From Maritalea mobilis (lineage in GTDB: Bacteria; Pseudomonadota; Alphaproteobacteria; Rhodobacterales; Rhodobacteraceae): a stretch of 64,000 bases of DNA. The notes under the pieces are model-generated. The model was not told the origin of the DNA, ran no database searches, and was given only the letters and a program-made list of their open reading frames with translations. This document shows, piece by piece, positions 56,772-64,000 of the stretch (position 1 is its first letter; every line of letters begins with the position of its first letter). The translations under genes were made by a program, and so were the position numbers. The stretch is taken from assembly GCF_019800885.1 (NCBI RefSeq), contig NZ_JAHVKE010000001.1:310001-374000 (forward strand), given 5' to 3'.

Positions 56772-59700
56772 ATGAAGATTGAACGCAGATTCACCCGGGC
56801 CGGCGCGGACACCTATGCCGAGCTGGAATTCACCACCACCAGCTCCGAGATCCGTAATCCGAATGGCACGGTCGTCTTCCGCCTCGACGAGGTCGAAGTG
56901 CCCGCGGGCTGGAGCCAGGTGGCCTCGGACGTGATCGCGCAGAAATACTTCCGCAAGGCTGGTGTGCCCGCCGCGCTGAAACCGGTCAAAGAAAAAGGCG
57001 TGCCCGAGTTTCTGTGGCGCCATGTGGCCGATGACAAGGCGCTCGATGCGCTCCCCGAGGACCAGCGTTACGGCGGCGAGACCAGCGCCAAGCAAGTGTT
57101 CCGCCGTCTTGCCGGTGCGTGGTGCTACTGGGGCTGGAAGGGTGGCTATTTCACCACCGAGGAAGACGCGCGCGCCTATTTCGACGAGATGCAGCTGATG
57201 CTGGCGCGCCAGATGGCGGCGCCCAACAGCCCGCAGTGGTTCAACACTGGCCTGCACTGGGCCTACGGGATCGATGGTCCGGCGCAGGGCCACTACTATG
57301 TCGACTACAAGAGCGGCAAGCTGACGAAATCCACCTCGTCCTACGAACACCCGCAGCCGCATGCCTGCTTCATCCAGGGCGTGCAGGACGATCTGGTGAA
57401 CGAGGGCGGCATCATGGACCTGTGGGTCCGCGAAGCGCGCCTGTTCAAGTATGGTTCGGGCACCGGCACGAATTTCAGCCACCTGCGCGGCGAGGGCGAG
57501 AAGCTCTCGGGCGGTGGCAAGTCCTCGGGCCTCATGGGCTTCCTGAAAATCGGCGACCGCGCGGCGGGCGCGATCAAATCGGGCGGCACCACGCGCCGCG
57601 CGGCCAAGATGGTCATCGTCGACGCCGACCACCCCGATATCGAGGAGTTCATCGACTGGAAGGTAGTCGAGGAGCAGAAGGTCGCCAGCCTCGTCGCAGG
57701 CTCCAAGGCGCATGAGAAAACGCTCAACGGCATCTTCACCGCGATCCGCGAATGGGATGGCAGCCTTGAAGACGCCGTCGATCCGGCCAAGAACGACACG
57801 CTGAAAAAGGCGATCCGCACGGCCAAGCAGGCCAGCGTGCCGGAAACCTACATCAAGCGCGTGCTGGATTACGCCAAGCAGGGCTACACCTCGATCGAGT
57901 TCCCGACCTACGACACCGATTGGGACAGCGAGGCCTACAGCTCGGTTTCGGGCCAGAACTCCAACAACTCGATCCGCGTCACCGATGCCTTCCTGAAGGC
58001 CGTCGAGAACGACGAAGATTGGCACCTCGTCAACCGCGTCGATGGCTCGGTCGCCAAGTCGATCAAGGCACGCGACCTGTGGGAAAAGGTGGGCCACGCA
58101 GCCTGGGCCTGTGCCGATCCGGGCATCCAGTTCCACGACACCGTGAACGCCTGGCACACCTGTCCGGCGGATGGCGAGATCCGCGGCTCGAACCCGTGCT
58201 CGGAATACATGTTCCTCGACGACACGGCCTGTAACCTGGCGTCGATGAACCTGCTGACCTTCTTCTCGGGCGGCCAGTTCGACGCGGAAAGCTACATCCA
58301 TGCCAGCCGCCTTTGGACGCTGACGCTGGAAATCAGCGTGATGATGGCGCAGTTCCCCTCCAAGGAGATCGCGCAGCTCAGCTACGACTATCGCACGCTC
58401 GGCCTTGGCTATGCCAATATCGGCGGCCTGCTGATGAACATGGGCTATAGCTACGACAGCCCCGAGGGCCGGGCGCTGTGCGGCGCGCTGACCGCCATCA
58501 TGACTGGCGTGGCCTACGCTACCTCGGCCGAGATCGCCTCGGAACTGGGGGCCTTCCCGGGCTATGCCAACAACCGCGAGCACATGCTGCGGGTGATCCG
58601 CAACCACCGCGCGGCGGCCTACGCCAAGACCGAGGGCTACGAGGGTCTGAACGTGAACCCGGTGGCGCTGGACCACGGCAATTGCCCCGATCAGCGCCTG
58701 ATCGATCTGGCCAAGCAGGCCTGGGACGAGGCGCTGACCCTGGGCGAACAGCACGGCTACCGCAACGCGCAGGCCACCGTGATCGCGCCCACCGGGACGA
58801 TCGGGCTGGTCATGGATTGCGACACCACCGGGATCGAGCCCGACTTCGCGCTGGTGAAGTTCAAGAAGCTGGCCGGCGGCGGTTACTTCAAGATCATCAA
58901 CCGCTCGGTTCCGGCCGCCCTTGAAAAGCTGGGCTACAGCTCCAGCCAGATCGAAGAGATCATCAGCTATGCCGTGGGTCATGGCACCCTGGGCAATGCG
59001 CCGGGCATCAACCACACGGCGCTGATAGGCCACGGCTTCGGTCAGAAGGAGATCGAGAAGATCGAGGCGGCCTTGCCTTCGGCCTTCGACATCCGCTTCG
59101 TCTTCAACCAGTGGACGCTGGGTGAAGAATTCTGCACCCAGACCCTCGGCATCCCGGCCGAGAAGCTGAACGATCCCACCTTCGACATGCTGCGTCATCT
59201 CGGCTTCTCCAAGGCCGAGGTCGAAGCCGCCAACGACCATGTTTGCGGGACGATGACGCTGGAAGGCGCGCCCTTCCTGAAGGAAGAGCATTACGCGGTC
59301 TTCGACTGCGCCAACCCCTGCGGCAAAAAGGGCAAGCGCTACCTCAGCGTCGAATCCCACATCCGCATGATGGCGGCTGCGCAATCCTTCATCTCGGGGG
59401 CGATCTCCAAGACGATCAACATGGCCAACCACGCCACGATCGAGGATTGCCAGAAAGCCTACGAACTCAGCTGGTCGCTGGGGGTGAAGGCCAACGCGCT
59501 CTACCGGGACGGCTCGAAACTGTCGCAGCCGCTGGCCGCCGCGCTGGTCGAGGATGACGACGAGGCTGCCGAGATCCTTGAAAGCGGCAGCGCGCAGGAA
59601 AAGGCGCAGGTGCTGGCCGAGAAGGTGATCGAGAAGGTCATCGTCAAGGAAATCGTCCGCTCCAACCGCGAGAAGATGCCCGAGCGCCGCAAGGGCTACA

Positions 59701-60446
59701 CGCAGAAGGCCATCGTGGGCGGCCACAAGGTCTACCTGCGGACGGGCGAATACGAGGACGGCTCGCTCGGCGAGATCTTCATCGACATGCACAAGGAAGG
59801 CGCCGGCTTCCGCGCGATGATGAACAACTTCGCCATCGCCGTGTCGGTGGGCCTGCAATACGGCGTGCCGCTGGAAGAGTTCGTGGATGCCTTCACCTTC
59901 ACCAAGTTCGAACCTTCGGGGATGGTGCAGGGCAACGACTCGATCAAGAACGCGACGTCGATCCTCGACTACATCTTCCGTGAACTGGCGGTCAGCTACC
60001 TCGACCGCACCGACCTGGCCCATGTGGCGCCCGAAGGGACCACCTTCGATGACTTGGGCCGCGGCGTGGAGGAGGGCGTGTCCAACCTGCAGGAGCTGAG
60101 CGAAAGCGCGGCCACCAAGTCGCTGGAAGTGCTCAAGCAGATCAGCTCGACCGGCTACCTGCGCAAGCGCCTGCCGTCGGAATTCACCGTCCTGCAAGGC
60201 GGGGCCGACCCGGTCGCCACGCTCGAAACCCTGGTTCCCGAAACCAAGAGCGGCGGCGGCACGATTGCGGTAGCGGCATCGACCACCGCGGTCACGACGG
60301 GGACCGTGGGCATGGACGCCCGCACCAAGGCCAAGATGCAGGGCTACGAGGGCGAGGCCTGCGGCGAATGCGGAAACTACACGCTGGTGCGCAACGGCAC
60401 CTGCATGAAGTGCAACACCTGCGGCGCTACGAGCGGGTGTAGCTAA
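56772..60446 (+). CDS. nrdJ: adenosylcobalamin-dependent ribonucleotide reductase (class II)
   Basis: A 1224-residue reductase that makes deoxynucleotides, using adenosylcobalamin to start the radical. [26 protein letters not shown] and [20 protein letters not shown] (cysteine-bearing active site) and [19 protein letters not shown] are hallmark regions. A Cys-rich zinc-like C-terminus ([20 protein letters not shown]) ends the chain, including the thiols that re-reduce the active site. No nrdAB or nrdDG gene is visible in this window. ATG 56772 follows GAGAGGCAG. Confidence 0.97.
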   Translation: MKIERRFTRAGADTYAELEFTTTSSEIRNPNGTVVFRLDEVEVPAGWSQVASDVIAQKYFRKAGVPAALKPVKEKGVPEFLWRHVADDKALDALPEDQRYGGETSAKQVFRRLAGAWCYWGWKGGYFTTEEDARAYFDEMQLMLARQMAAPNSPQWFNTGLHWAYGIDGPAQGHYYVDYKSGKLTKSTSSYEHPQPHACFIQGVQDDLVNEGGIMDLWVREARLFKYGSGTGTNFSHLRGEGEKLSGGGKSSGLMGFLKIGDRAAGAIKSGGTTRRAAKMVIVDADHPDIEEFIDWKVVEEQKVASLVAGSKAHEKTLNGIFTAIREWDGSLEDAVDPAKNDTLKKAIRTAKQASVPETYIKRVLDYAKQGYTSIEFPTYDTDWDSEAYSSVSGQNSNNSIRVTDAFLKAVENDEDWHLVNRVDGSVAKSIKARDLWEKVGHAAWACADPGIQFHDTVNAWHTCPADGEIRGSNPCSEYMFLDDTACNLASMNLLTFFSGGQFDAESYIHASRLWTLTLEISVMMAQFPSKEIAQLSYDYRTLGLGYANIGGLLMNMGYSYDSPEGRALCGALTAIMTGVAYATSAEIASELGAFPGYANNREHMLRVIRNHRAAAYAKTEGYEGLNVNPVALDHGNCPDQRLIDLAKQAWDEALTLGEQHGYRNAQATVIAPTGTIGLVMDCDTTGIEPDFALVKFKKLAGGGYFKIINRSVPAALEKLGYSSSQIEEIISYAVGHGTLGNAPGINHTALIGHGFGQKEIEKIEAALPSAFDIRFVFNQWTLGEEFCTQTLGIPAEKLNDPTFDMLRHLGFSKAEVEAANDHVCGTMTLEGAPFLKEEHYAVFDCANPCGKKGKRYLSVESHIRMMAAAQSFISGAISKTINMANHATIEDCQKAYELSWSLGVKANALYRDGSKLSQPLAAALVEDDDEAAEILESGSAQEKAQVLAEKVIEKVIVKEIVRSNREKMPERRKGYTQKAIVGGHKVYLRTGEYEDGSLGEIFIDMHKEGAGFRAMMNNFAIAVSVGLQYGVPLEEFVDAFTFTKFEPSGMVQGNDSIKNATSILDYIFRELAVSYLDRTDLAHVAPEGTTFDDLGRGVEEGVSNLQELSESAATKSLEVLKQISSTGYLRKRLPSEFTVLQGGADPVATLETLVPETKSGGGTIAVAASTTAVTTGTVGMDARTKAKMQGYEGEACGECGNYTLVRNGTCMKCNTCGATSGCS

Positions 60447-60456
60447 AGGGATCGGG

Positions 60457-60563
60457 CTGGGCGCCCCGGTGGTGCCCAGTCTGTTGGCGGGGTGGGACTC
60501 CGCAGGAAATCCTCTGGATTTCCGCTCTGTCCCACTTCGCAGGGTTTCCCAAGGGAAACCCGC
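60457..60563. repeat. cluster of palindromes after nrdJ
   Basis: Three successive inverted repeats: CTGGGCGCC/GGTGCCCAG (60457-60479, one G-U pair); GTGGGAC...GTCCCAC (60492-60535) enclosing GGAAATCC-TCT-GGATTTCC; and GGGTTTCCC-AA-GGGAAACCC (60542-60561). The layout resembles a REP/BIME-type intergenic element or a set of mRNA-stabilising hairpins. Confidence 0.7.
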
Positions 60564-60656
60564 GACTTCCGGGGCGGGTGCGCTCGCCCCTGACGCGGAT
60601 CAGGCCGCAGGCAGAACACTTCGGGCAGTAAATATCAGAGCCTGATCAGCGAAACT

Positions 60657-60688
60657 CGGGGGGCCATCGTGCCCCCCGCTTTTCTTTT
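60657..60688 (+). terminator. terminator-like hairpin in the nrdJ trailer
   Basis: CGGGGGGC (60657-60664) and GCCCCCCG (60671-60678) with a 6-base loop followed by CTTTTCTTTT. Confidence 0.8.
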
Positions 60689-60702
60689 GCGATCCGCGCA
60701 AG

Positions 60703-60726
60703 AAAAAAGGGGCCCTATGGCCCCTT
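60703..60726 (-). terminator. intrinsic terminator of the small minus-strand gene
   Basis: AAGGGGCC (60707-60714) and GGCCCCTT (60719-60726), loop 4 bases; on the minus strand a T run follows. It ends the gene at 60751-60963. Confidence 0.85.
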
Positions 60727-60750
60727 CAATCGTAAAATTGCTCTGAAAGA

Positions 60751-60963
60751 TCAGGCGTCTCGCTGCCTATCCTCATCCTCGGCGCGGATGCGCACCTGCG
60801 TCCGGTTGCGCCAGATCAGGCCACCGGCCAGCGCCGCGAGGGTGCCGAGCATCGCGAGGTGGTCGAGCGCGAGCCAGTGCGTCGCGCCGCCGGCATGGCC
60901 GGGATGGGCCAGGGCGGGGGACGCCAGCGCAAGGCATGCGAGGGTCGGAATGAAGCGGGTCAT
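60751..60963 (-). CDS. small exported membrane protein
   Basis: A 70-residue protein with a signal sequence (TRFIPTLACLALASPALA), a His-rich mature start (HPGHAGGATHW), one hydrophobic span (LAMLGTLAALAGGLIW) and a charged tail. The HPGH... start is like the short periplasmic end seen in HupE/UreJ-like metal-transport proteins, but the protein is too short for that family. GGAGG lies 5 bases before the ATG at 60963. Function unknown. Confidence 0.65.
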   Translation of the reverse strand: MTRFIPTLACLALASPALAHPGHAGGATHWLALDHLAMLGTLAALAGGLIWRNRTQVRIRAEDEDRQRDA

Positions 60964-61087
60964 GGGGCCTCCACGATTGAGTATTTGCTCCATCACAGCA
61001 AAGCGCGCGCAGAAGGAAAAGCCTGCGCGCGCCTTTCCGGAGGAAACCCGTCGAAAAGCGCTGTTCCAAGCGCCTTTTGCCTAGCGA

Positions 61088-62008
61088 TTAGGCAGATGGG
61101 ACGAAACGGTAGCCTTCGCCATCCCGTTCAGCCGTGCCGATGCCGCCATTCGGCAAATGGAACCCGATCAGGGTCATGTTGTCCGCCGCGATCTGGTCCA
61201 AAAGCGCCGTGCGCGTCTCGGCCCCCATGGCAAGGTCCTGGTCCGAGCCGGATTCCCATGCTGGACGGGCAAAGGCGACATGGTGGTTGCCGATCGCATC
61301 GCCCACGACCATCAGCGCGTCGTTCCCATCGGCGATGACGAAGCTCATATGCCCCGGCGTGTGGCCCGGCGTCATCCGTGCCGTGACGCCCGGCAGCACC
61401 TCGGCCCCGTCCGCGAAGAGGGTCATGTTGCCCTCCATCATCTCCAACCGGCGCTTGGCGCCTACTGCGAAACTCGCGCGTTCCTCGCCGATGCTGTTCA
61501 CCGTGGCGTCGTCCATCCAGTAGGTGAACTCGGTCTCTCCCATCAGGTGTTCCGCGTTGTAAAACAGCGGTTCGTCGAAATCGTCCAGCATCCCCCAGAT
61601 GTGATCGGGGTGGCCATGGGTGACGACGACATGCGTCACGTCCAGGGGGTCGATACCCGCGGCGGCCAACGCATCGCCCAACCGGCCCGCGCTGTCCTGA
61701 AAGGCAAAGCCCGCGCCGCAATCGAACAGCACGACATTGTCGCCGTGGCGCAGCAGCGTGACGTTACAGGGTGGCGTCAGCGCCTGGTCGGGCATCATGT
61801 CGAACGGGGCCAGAACCCCGGCCAGTTCATCCTGCGGCATCGGGCCGAAGATGAACTCGGCCGGCAGCATCAGGTTGCCGTCGCTGAGCGTGGTCACCTC
61901 CATGCCGCCGATGCTGGCGGTGGTCTGCGTCCAGCCGCGGCGGGGCAGGGCCAGCGTGGCGGCGGCCGCGGCCGAGGTGGTCAGGAATGCACGTTTCGTG
62001 ATGGTCAT
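61088..62008 (-). CDS. exported MBL-fold metallo-hydrolase
   Basis: A 306-residue metallo-beta-lactamase-fold hydrolase with a Tat-like leader (TKRAFLTTSAAAAATLA, Lys-Arg pair). The zinc site motif is THGHPDH; another metal ligand is in GHTPGHMSF. Substrate unknown; the family also includes lactonases, arylsulfatases and glyoxalase II types. It is transcribed away from the ABC gene's end (same strand, downstream). Confidence 0.85.
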   Translation of the reverse strand: MTITKRAFLTTSAAAAATLALPRRGWTQTTASIGGMEVTTLSDGNLMLPAEFIFGPMPQDELAGVLAPFDMMPDQALTPPCNVTLLRHGDNVVLFDCGAGFAFQDSAGRLGDALAAAGIDPLDVTHVVVTHGHPDHIWGMLDDFDEPLFYNAEHLMGETEFTYWMDDATVNSIGEERASFAVGAKRRLEMMEGNMTLFADGAEVLPGVTARMTPGHTPGHMSFVIADGNDALMVVGDAIGNHHVAFARPAWESGSDQDLAMGAETRTALLDQIAADNMTLIGFHLPNGGIGTAERDGEGYRFVPSA

Positions 62009-62080
62009 GGTTGTCCTCCCTTTGCATCAAGGTAACGCGGGCGGACACATTCAAAAAGGGGGATATTTGCAAGCGACATG

Positions 62081-62111
62081 CAAAGACCGGCGCGGGTGGG
62101 CCGCGCCGGTC
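62081..62111 (-). terminator. intrinsic terminator of the ABC ATPase gene
   Basis: A perfect 11-base stem GACCGGCGCGG (62085-62095) and CCGCGCCGGTC (62101-62111), loop of 5, followed on the minus strand by TTTG. Confidence 0.75.
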
Positions 62112-62136
62112 CGACTATTCCCGGAAATGGCCGGGA

Positions 62137-64000
62137 TCATTCGTCGGTGACGACGATGACCGGTTCCATGCGCTGCAGGATATCCTCGGCGAGGTGGCAC
62201 TTGATCTCGTGCCCCTCGGCCAGCCGTTTCATCGGCGGCACCTCGGTTTCGCAGAGATTGCCGGGCACCTCGGATTTCCACTTGCACCGGGTCTGGAACG
62301 GACAGCCCGAGGGCGGGTTCATCGCCGAGGGGATATCGCCTTCGAGTACGATGTGTTTCTTCTCGACGGATGTATCGGCAATCGGCACGGCAGACAGCAG
62401 CGCCTCGGTATAGGGGTGATAGGGCGGGGCAAAGACCTGCGCCGTGTCCCCGATCTCGACCACGTGGCCCAGATACATGACCATCACCCGGTCGCTGAGA
62501 TACCGCACGATCGAGAGGTCATGGCTGATGAACAGCAGCGTGGTCTTCTCACGGCGCTGGATCTCCATCAACAGGTCGGTCACGGCGGCCTGCACCGACA
62601 CGTCGAGCGCCGAGACAGGCTCATCCGCCACCACGATCCGGGCGCCCCCGGCAAAGGCCCGGGCGATGCCGACACGTTGTTTCTGGCCCCCCGACAACTG
62701 GCGCGGCATCCGGTCGGCAAAGGCGCGCGGCAGTTTCACGAGGTCCAGCAGGTCCAGCATCTTCTCGCGCCGCTCGGCGTCGTTTTTGCCGATCCCGAAG
62801 ACCTCCAGCGCGCGCATGATCTGGCGACCCACCGTCATGGAGGGGTTCAGCGTGTCGAACGGGTTCTGGAACACCATCTGCACCGAGGAGATCGTCCGCG
62901 TGTCGCGATTCTGGATCTCGGTGCCCTCGATGTTCTTGTTGTCGAGCAGCACCTGCCCGTCGGTCGCCGTTTCAAGCCCCATCAGAACCTTGGCCAATGT
63001 GGACTTGCCGCAGCCGGACTCGCCGACGATGGCCAGCGTCTCAGATTCGCGGGCCTCGAAGCTGATGGTCTCGTTGGCCTTGACCACCTTCTTGTCGCCG
63101 CCGCTGAACAGGGCGCTGGCGGCCACTTCGTAGTATTTCTTGAGGTTCTCGACTTTGAGGACGGTATTGCCGACCTCGGCCTTCTCAGTGGTCTCGCCCA
63201 CATCCGGCGGCGCGCTCCAGTCGATTTCCTGGAACCGCAGGCAGCGCGTGCTGTGCCGGTCGTTGCCTGGAACCCGGGCCATGGGGATATCGCCGGAATT
63301 GCAGCGCCCCTCTTCGAAGTAGTTGCAGCGCGGGCCGAAATTGCAGCCCGGCGGGCGTTCGTGGGGCAGGGGGAAGTTCCCGGGGATCGCCACCAAGGGG
63401 CGCGCGTTCTTGTCGGCGCCGGGCAGGGGGATCGAGCGGAACAGCGCCTGCGTGTAGGGGTGCTGCATCTCGTCGAAGACATCCTCGATCGAGCCGGTCT
63501 CGACCGCCTCGCCGGAATACATCACGCAGAGACGGTCGCAGGTTTCCAGAACCAGGCCCAGGTTGTGCGAGATGAACAGCATCGAGGTGCCGTATTTCTC
63601 GCCCAGACCCTTCACCAAGTCCACGATCCCGGCCTCGACCGTCACGTCCAGCGCGGTGGTCGGTTCGTCAAGGATCAACAGCGACGGCTTCGACATCAGC
63701 GCCATGGCGATGACGATGCGCTGCTGCTGACCGCCCGACAGCTGGTGCGGGTAGCTGCGCAGCATCCGCTCGGGGTCGGGCAGGCGTACGTCCTGCACGA
63801 CCTCAAGCGCCATCTGGTAGGCCTCGGCCTCGGATTTGCCCTCGTGGATCATGGGCACTTCCATCAGCTGCTTGCCGATGCGCATGGCCGGGTTCAGCGA
63901 CGCCATCGGTTCCTGGTAGATCATGGCGATCTCGGACCCGCGAATGGCGCGCAACTCCTCCTGGCTCATCTCGTTCAGGTCGCGGCCCTTGAACTTGATC
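62137..64000 (-). CDS. fused dipeptide/oligopeptide ABC transporter ATPase (DppD-DppF type), partial
   Basis: The 5' part runs off the right edge; in-frame codons upstream of the ATG at 63969 read IKFKGRDLNE, typical of the core of the family, so the true start lies outside. What is visible has the second half of ATPase domain 1 (LSGGQQQRIVIAMAL, LILDEPTTALDV), its oligopeptide C-terminal region with Cys residues (CNFGPRC), then a full domain 2 with GESGCGKST, LSGGQKQR, ADEPVSALDV and its own oligo_HPY-like end. Such fused ATPases power peptide or nickel uptake. Permeases and binding protein would be beyond the window. Confidence 0.9.
   Translation of the reverse strand, partial: IKFKGRDLNEMSQEELRAIRGSEIAMIYQEPMASLNPAMRIGKQLMEVPMIHEGKSEAEAYQMALEVVQDVRLPDPERMLRSYPHQLSGGQQQRIVIAMALMSKPSLLILDEPTTALDVTVEAGIVDLVKGLGEKYGTSMLFISHNLGLVLETCDRLCVMYSGEAVETGSIEDVFDEMQHPYTQALFRSIPLPGADKNARPLVAIPGNFPLPHERPPGCNFGPRCNYFEEGRCNSGDIPMARVPGNDRHSTRCLRFQEIDWSAPPDVGETTEKAEVGNTVLKVENLKKYYEVAASALFSGGDKKVVKANETISFEARESETLAIVGESGCGKSTLAKVLMGLETATDGQVLLDNKNIEGTEIQNRDTRTISSVQMVFQNPFDTLNPSMTVGRQIMRALEVFGIGKNDAERREKMLDLLDLVKLPRAFADRMPRQLSGGQKQRVGIARAFAGGARIVVADEPVSALDVSVQAAVTDLLMEIQRREKTTLLFISHDLSIVRYLSDRVMVMYLGHVVEIGDTAQVFAPPYHPYTEALLSAVPIADTSVEKKHIVLEGDIPSAMNPPSGCPFQTRCKWKSEVPGNLCETEVPPMKRLAEGHEIKCHLAEDILQRMEPVIVVTDE

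Larger units (their letters stand above)
60447..60750. other. intergenic region downstream of nrdJ
   Basis: 304 bases filled mostly by hairpins: the palindrome cluster at 60457-60563 and the terminators at 60657-60688 and 60703-60726. No gene is seen. Confidence 0.75.

Noticed and set aside
56385-60197. A very long open frame antisense to nrdJ (1270 codons).
   Set aside because: It lies wholly opposite a confident gene. High-GC coding DNA often leaves long antisense frames open, and no domain appears in its translation.

Overview
The window is high-GC chromosomal DNA from an alphaproteobacterium, most likely a Rhodobacterales member of the Roseobacter type. The evidence is the sciP-ctrA pair, a usg gene, a B12-dependent class II ribonucleotide reductase, a dimethylglycine/sarcosine-type FAD-GcvT oxidoreductase, an RTX-Hint secreted protein and a TRAP transporter. 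This lineage call rests on gene families recalled from knowledge; no database was searched. There is no phage, insertion sequence or CRISPR array. Most of the window is ordinary housekeeping DNA with accessory patches.

Layout. 0-4.4 kb: a DUF59 Fe-S protein, a RimK-type ligase fused to a protease-like domain, an unknown lipoprotein and tgt. 4.4-8.9 kb: a secreted protein with three repeats and a lectin-like tail, divergent from lon, which has a heat-shock-type promoter. 8.9-11.8 kb: three related small secreted membrane proteins (two are tandem copies), a polysaccharide deacetylase and an HU-like protein with a long basic tail. 11.8-17.9 kb: four tRNAs (Val-CAC, Val-TAC, two identical Asp-GTC) interspersed with a phosphatase, a pirin, membrane proteins and a lower-GC lipoprotein. 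17.9-20.4 kb: mnmA, then sciP and ctrA with CtrA-type sites upstream of both. 20.4-25.3 kb: ligA-recG, followed by an SOS-type box and a 39-residue membrane peptide.

25.3-29.1 kb: an Fe-S scaffold, hisI, gluQRS, a methyltransferase and trmFO. 29.1-32.0 kb: three related DoxX-like membrane proteins and a LysR regulator. 32.4-39.2 kb: gyrA, usg, dsbB, exoD, a TRAP dctQM pair without a visible dctP, and tRNA-Leu. 39.1-43.1 kb: a long non-coding leader and a 1004-residue LamG-RTX-Hint protein. 43-47.6 kb: a MobA-like transferase, the FAD-GcvT oxidoreductase and a CBS-domain membrane protein. 47.6-52.1 kb: xerD and unknown genes divergent from aroK-aroB. 52.1-56.2 kb: gpt, fabI, pdxH, a double cold-shock protein coupled to DUF192, and tRNA-Pro. 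56.2-60.8 kb: nrdJ, with possible tandem NrdR boxes upstream and a palindrome cluster downstream. 60.7-64 kb: a small membrane protein, a metallo-hydrolase and a fused dipeptide-type ABC ATPase that runs off the edge.

Functional themes. tRNA maturation is strongly represented: tgt and gluQRS both act on the wobble base of tRNA-Asp, whose gene occurs twice here, and mnmA and trmFO modify other uridines. Cell-cycle and DNA-damage functions also recur: ctrA/sciP, ligA, recG, gyrA, xerD, nrdJ and the SOS-associated peptide. The most promising undescribed item is that 39-residue single-span membrane peptide (24971-25090) behind a GTTC-N7-GTTC box, a candidate DNA-damage-induced division inhibitor.
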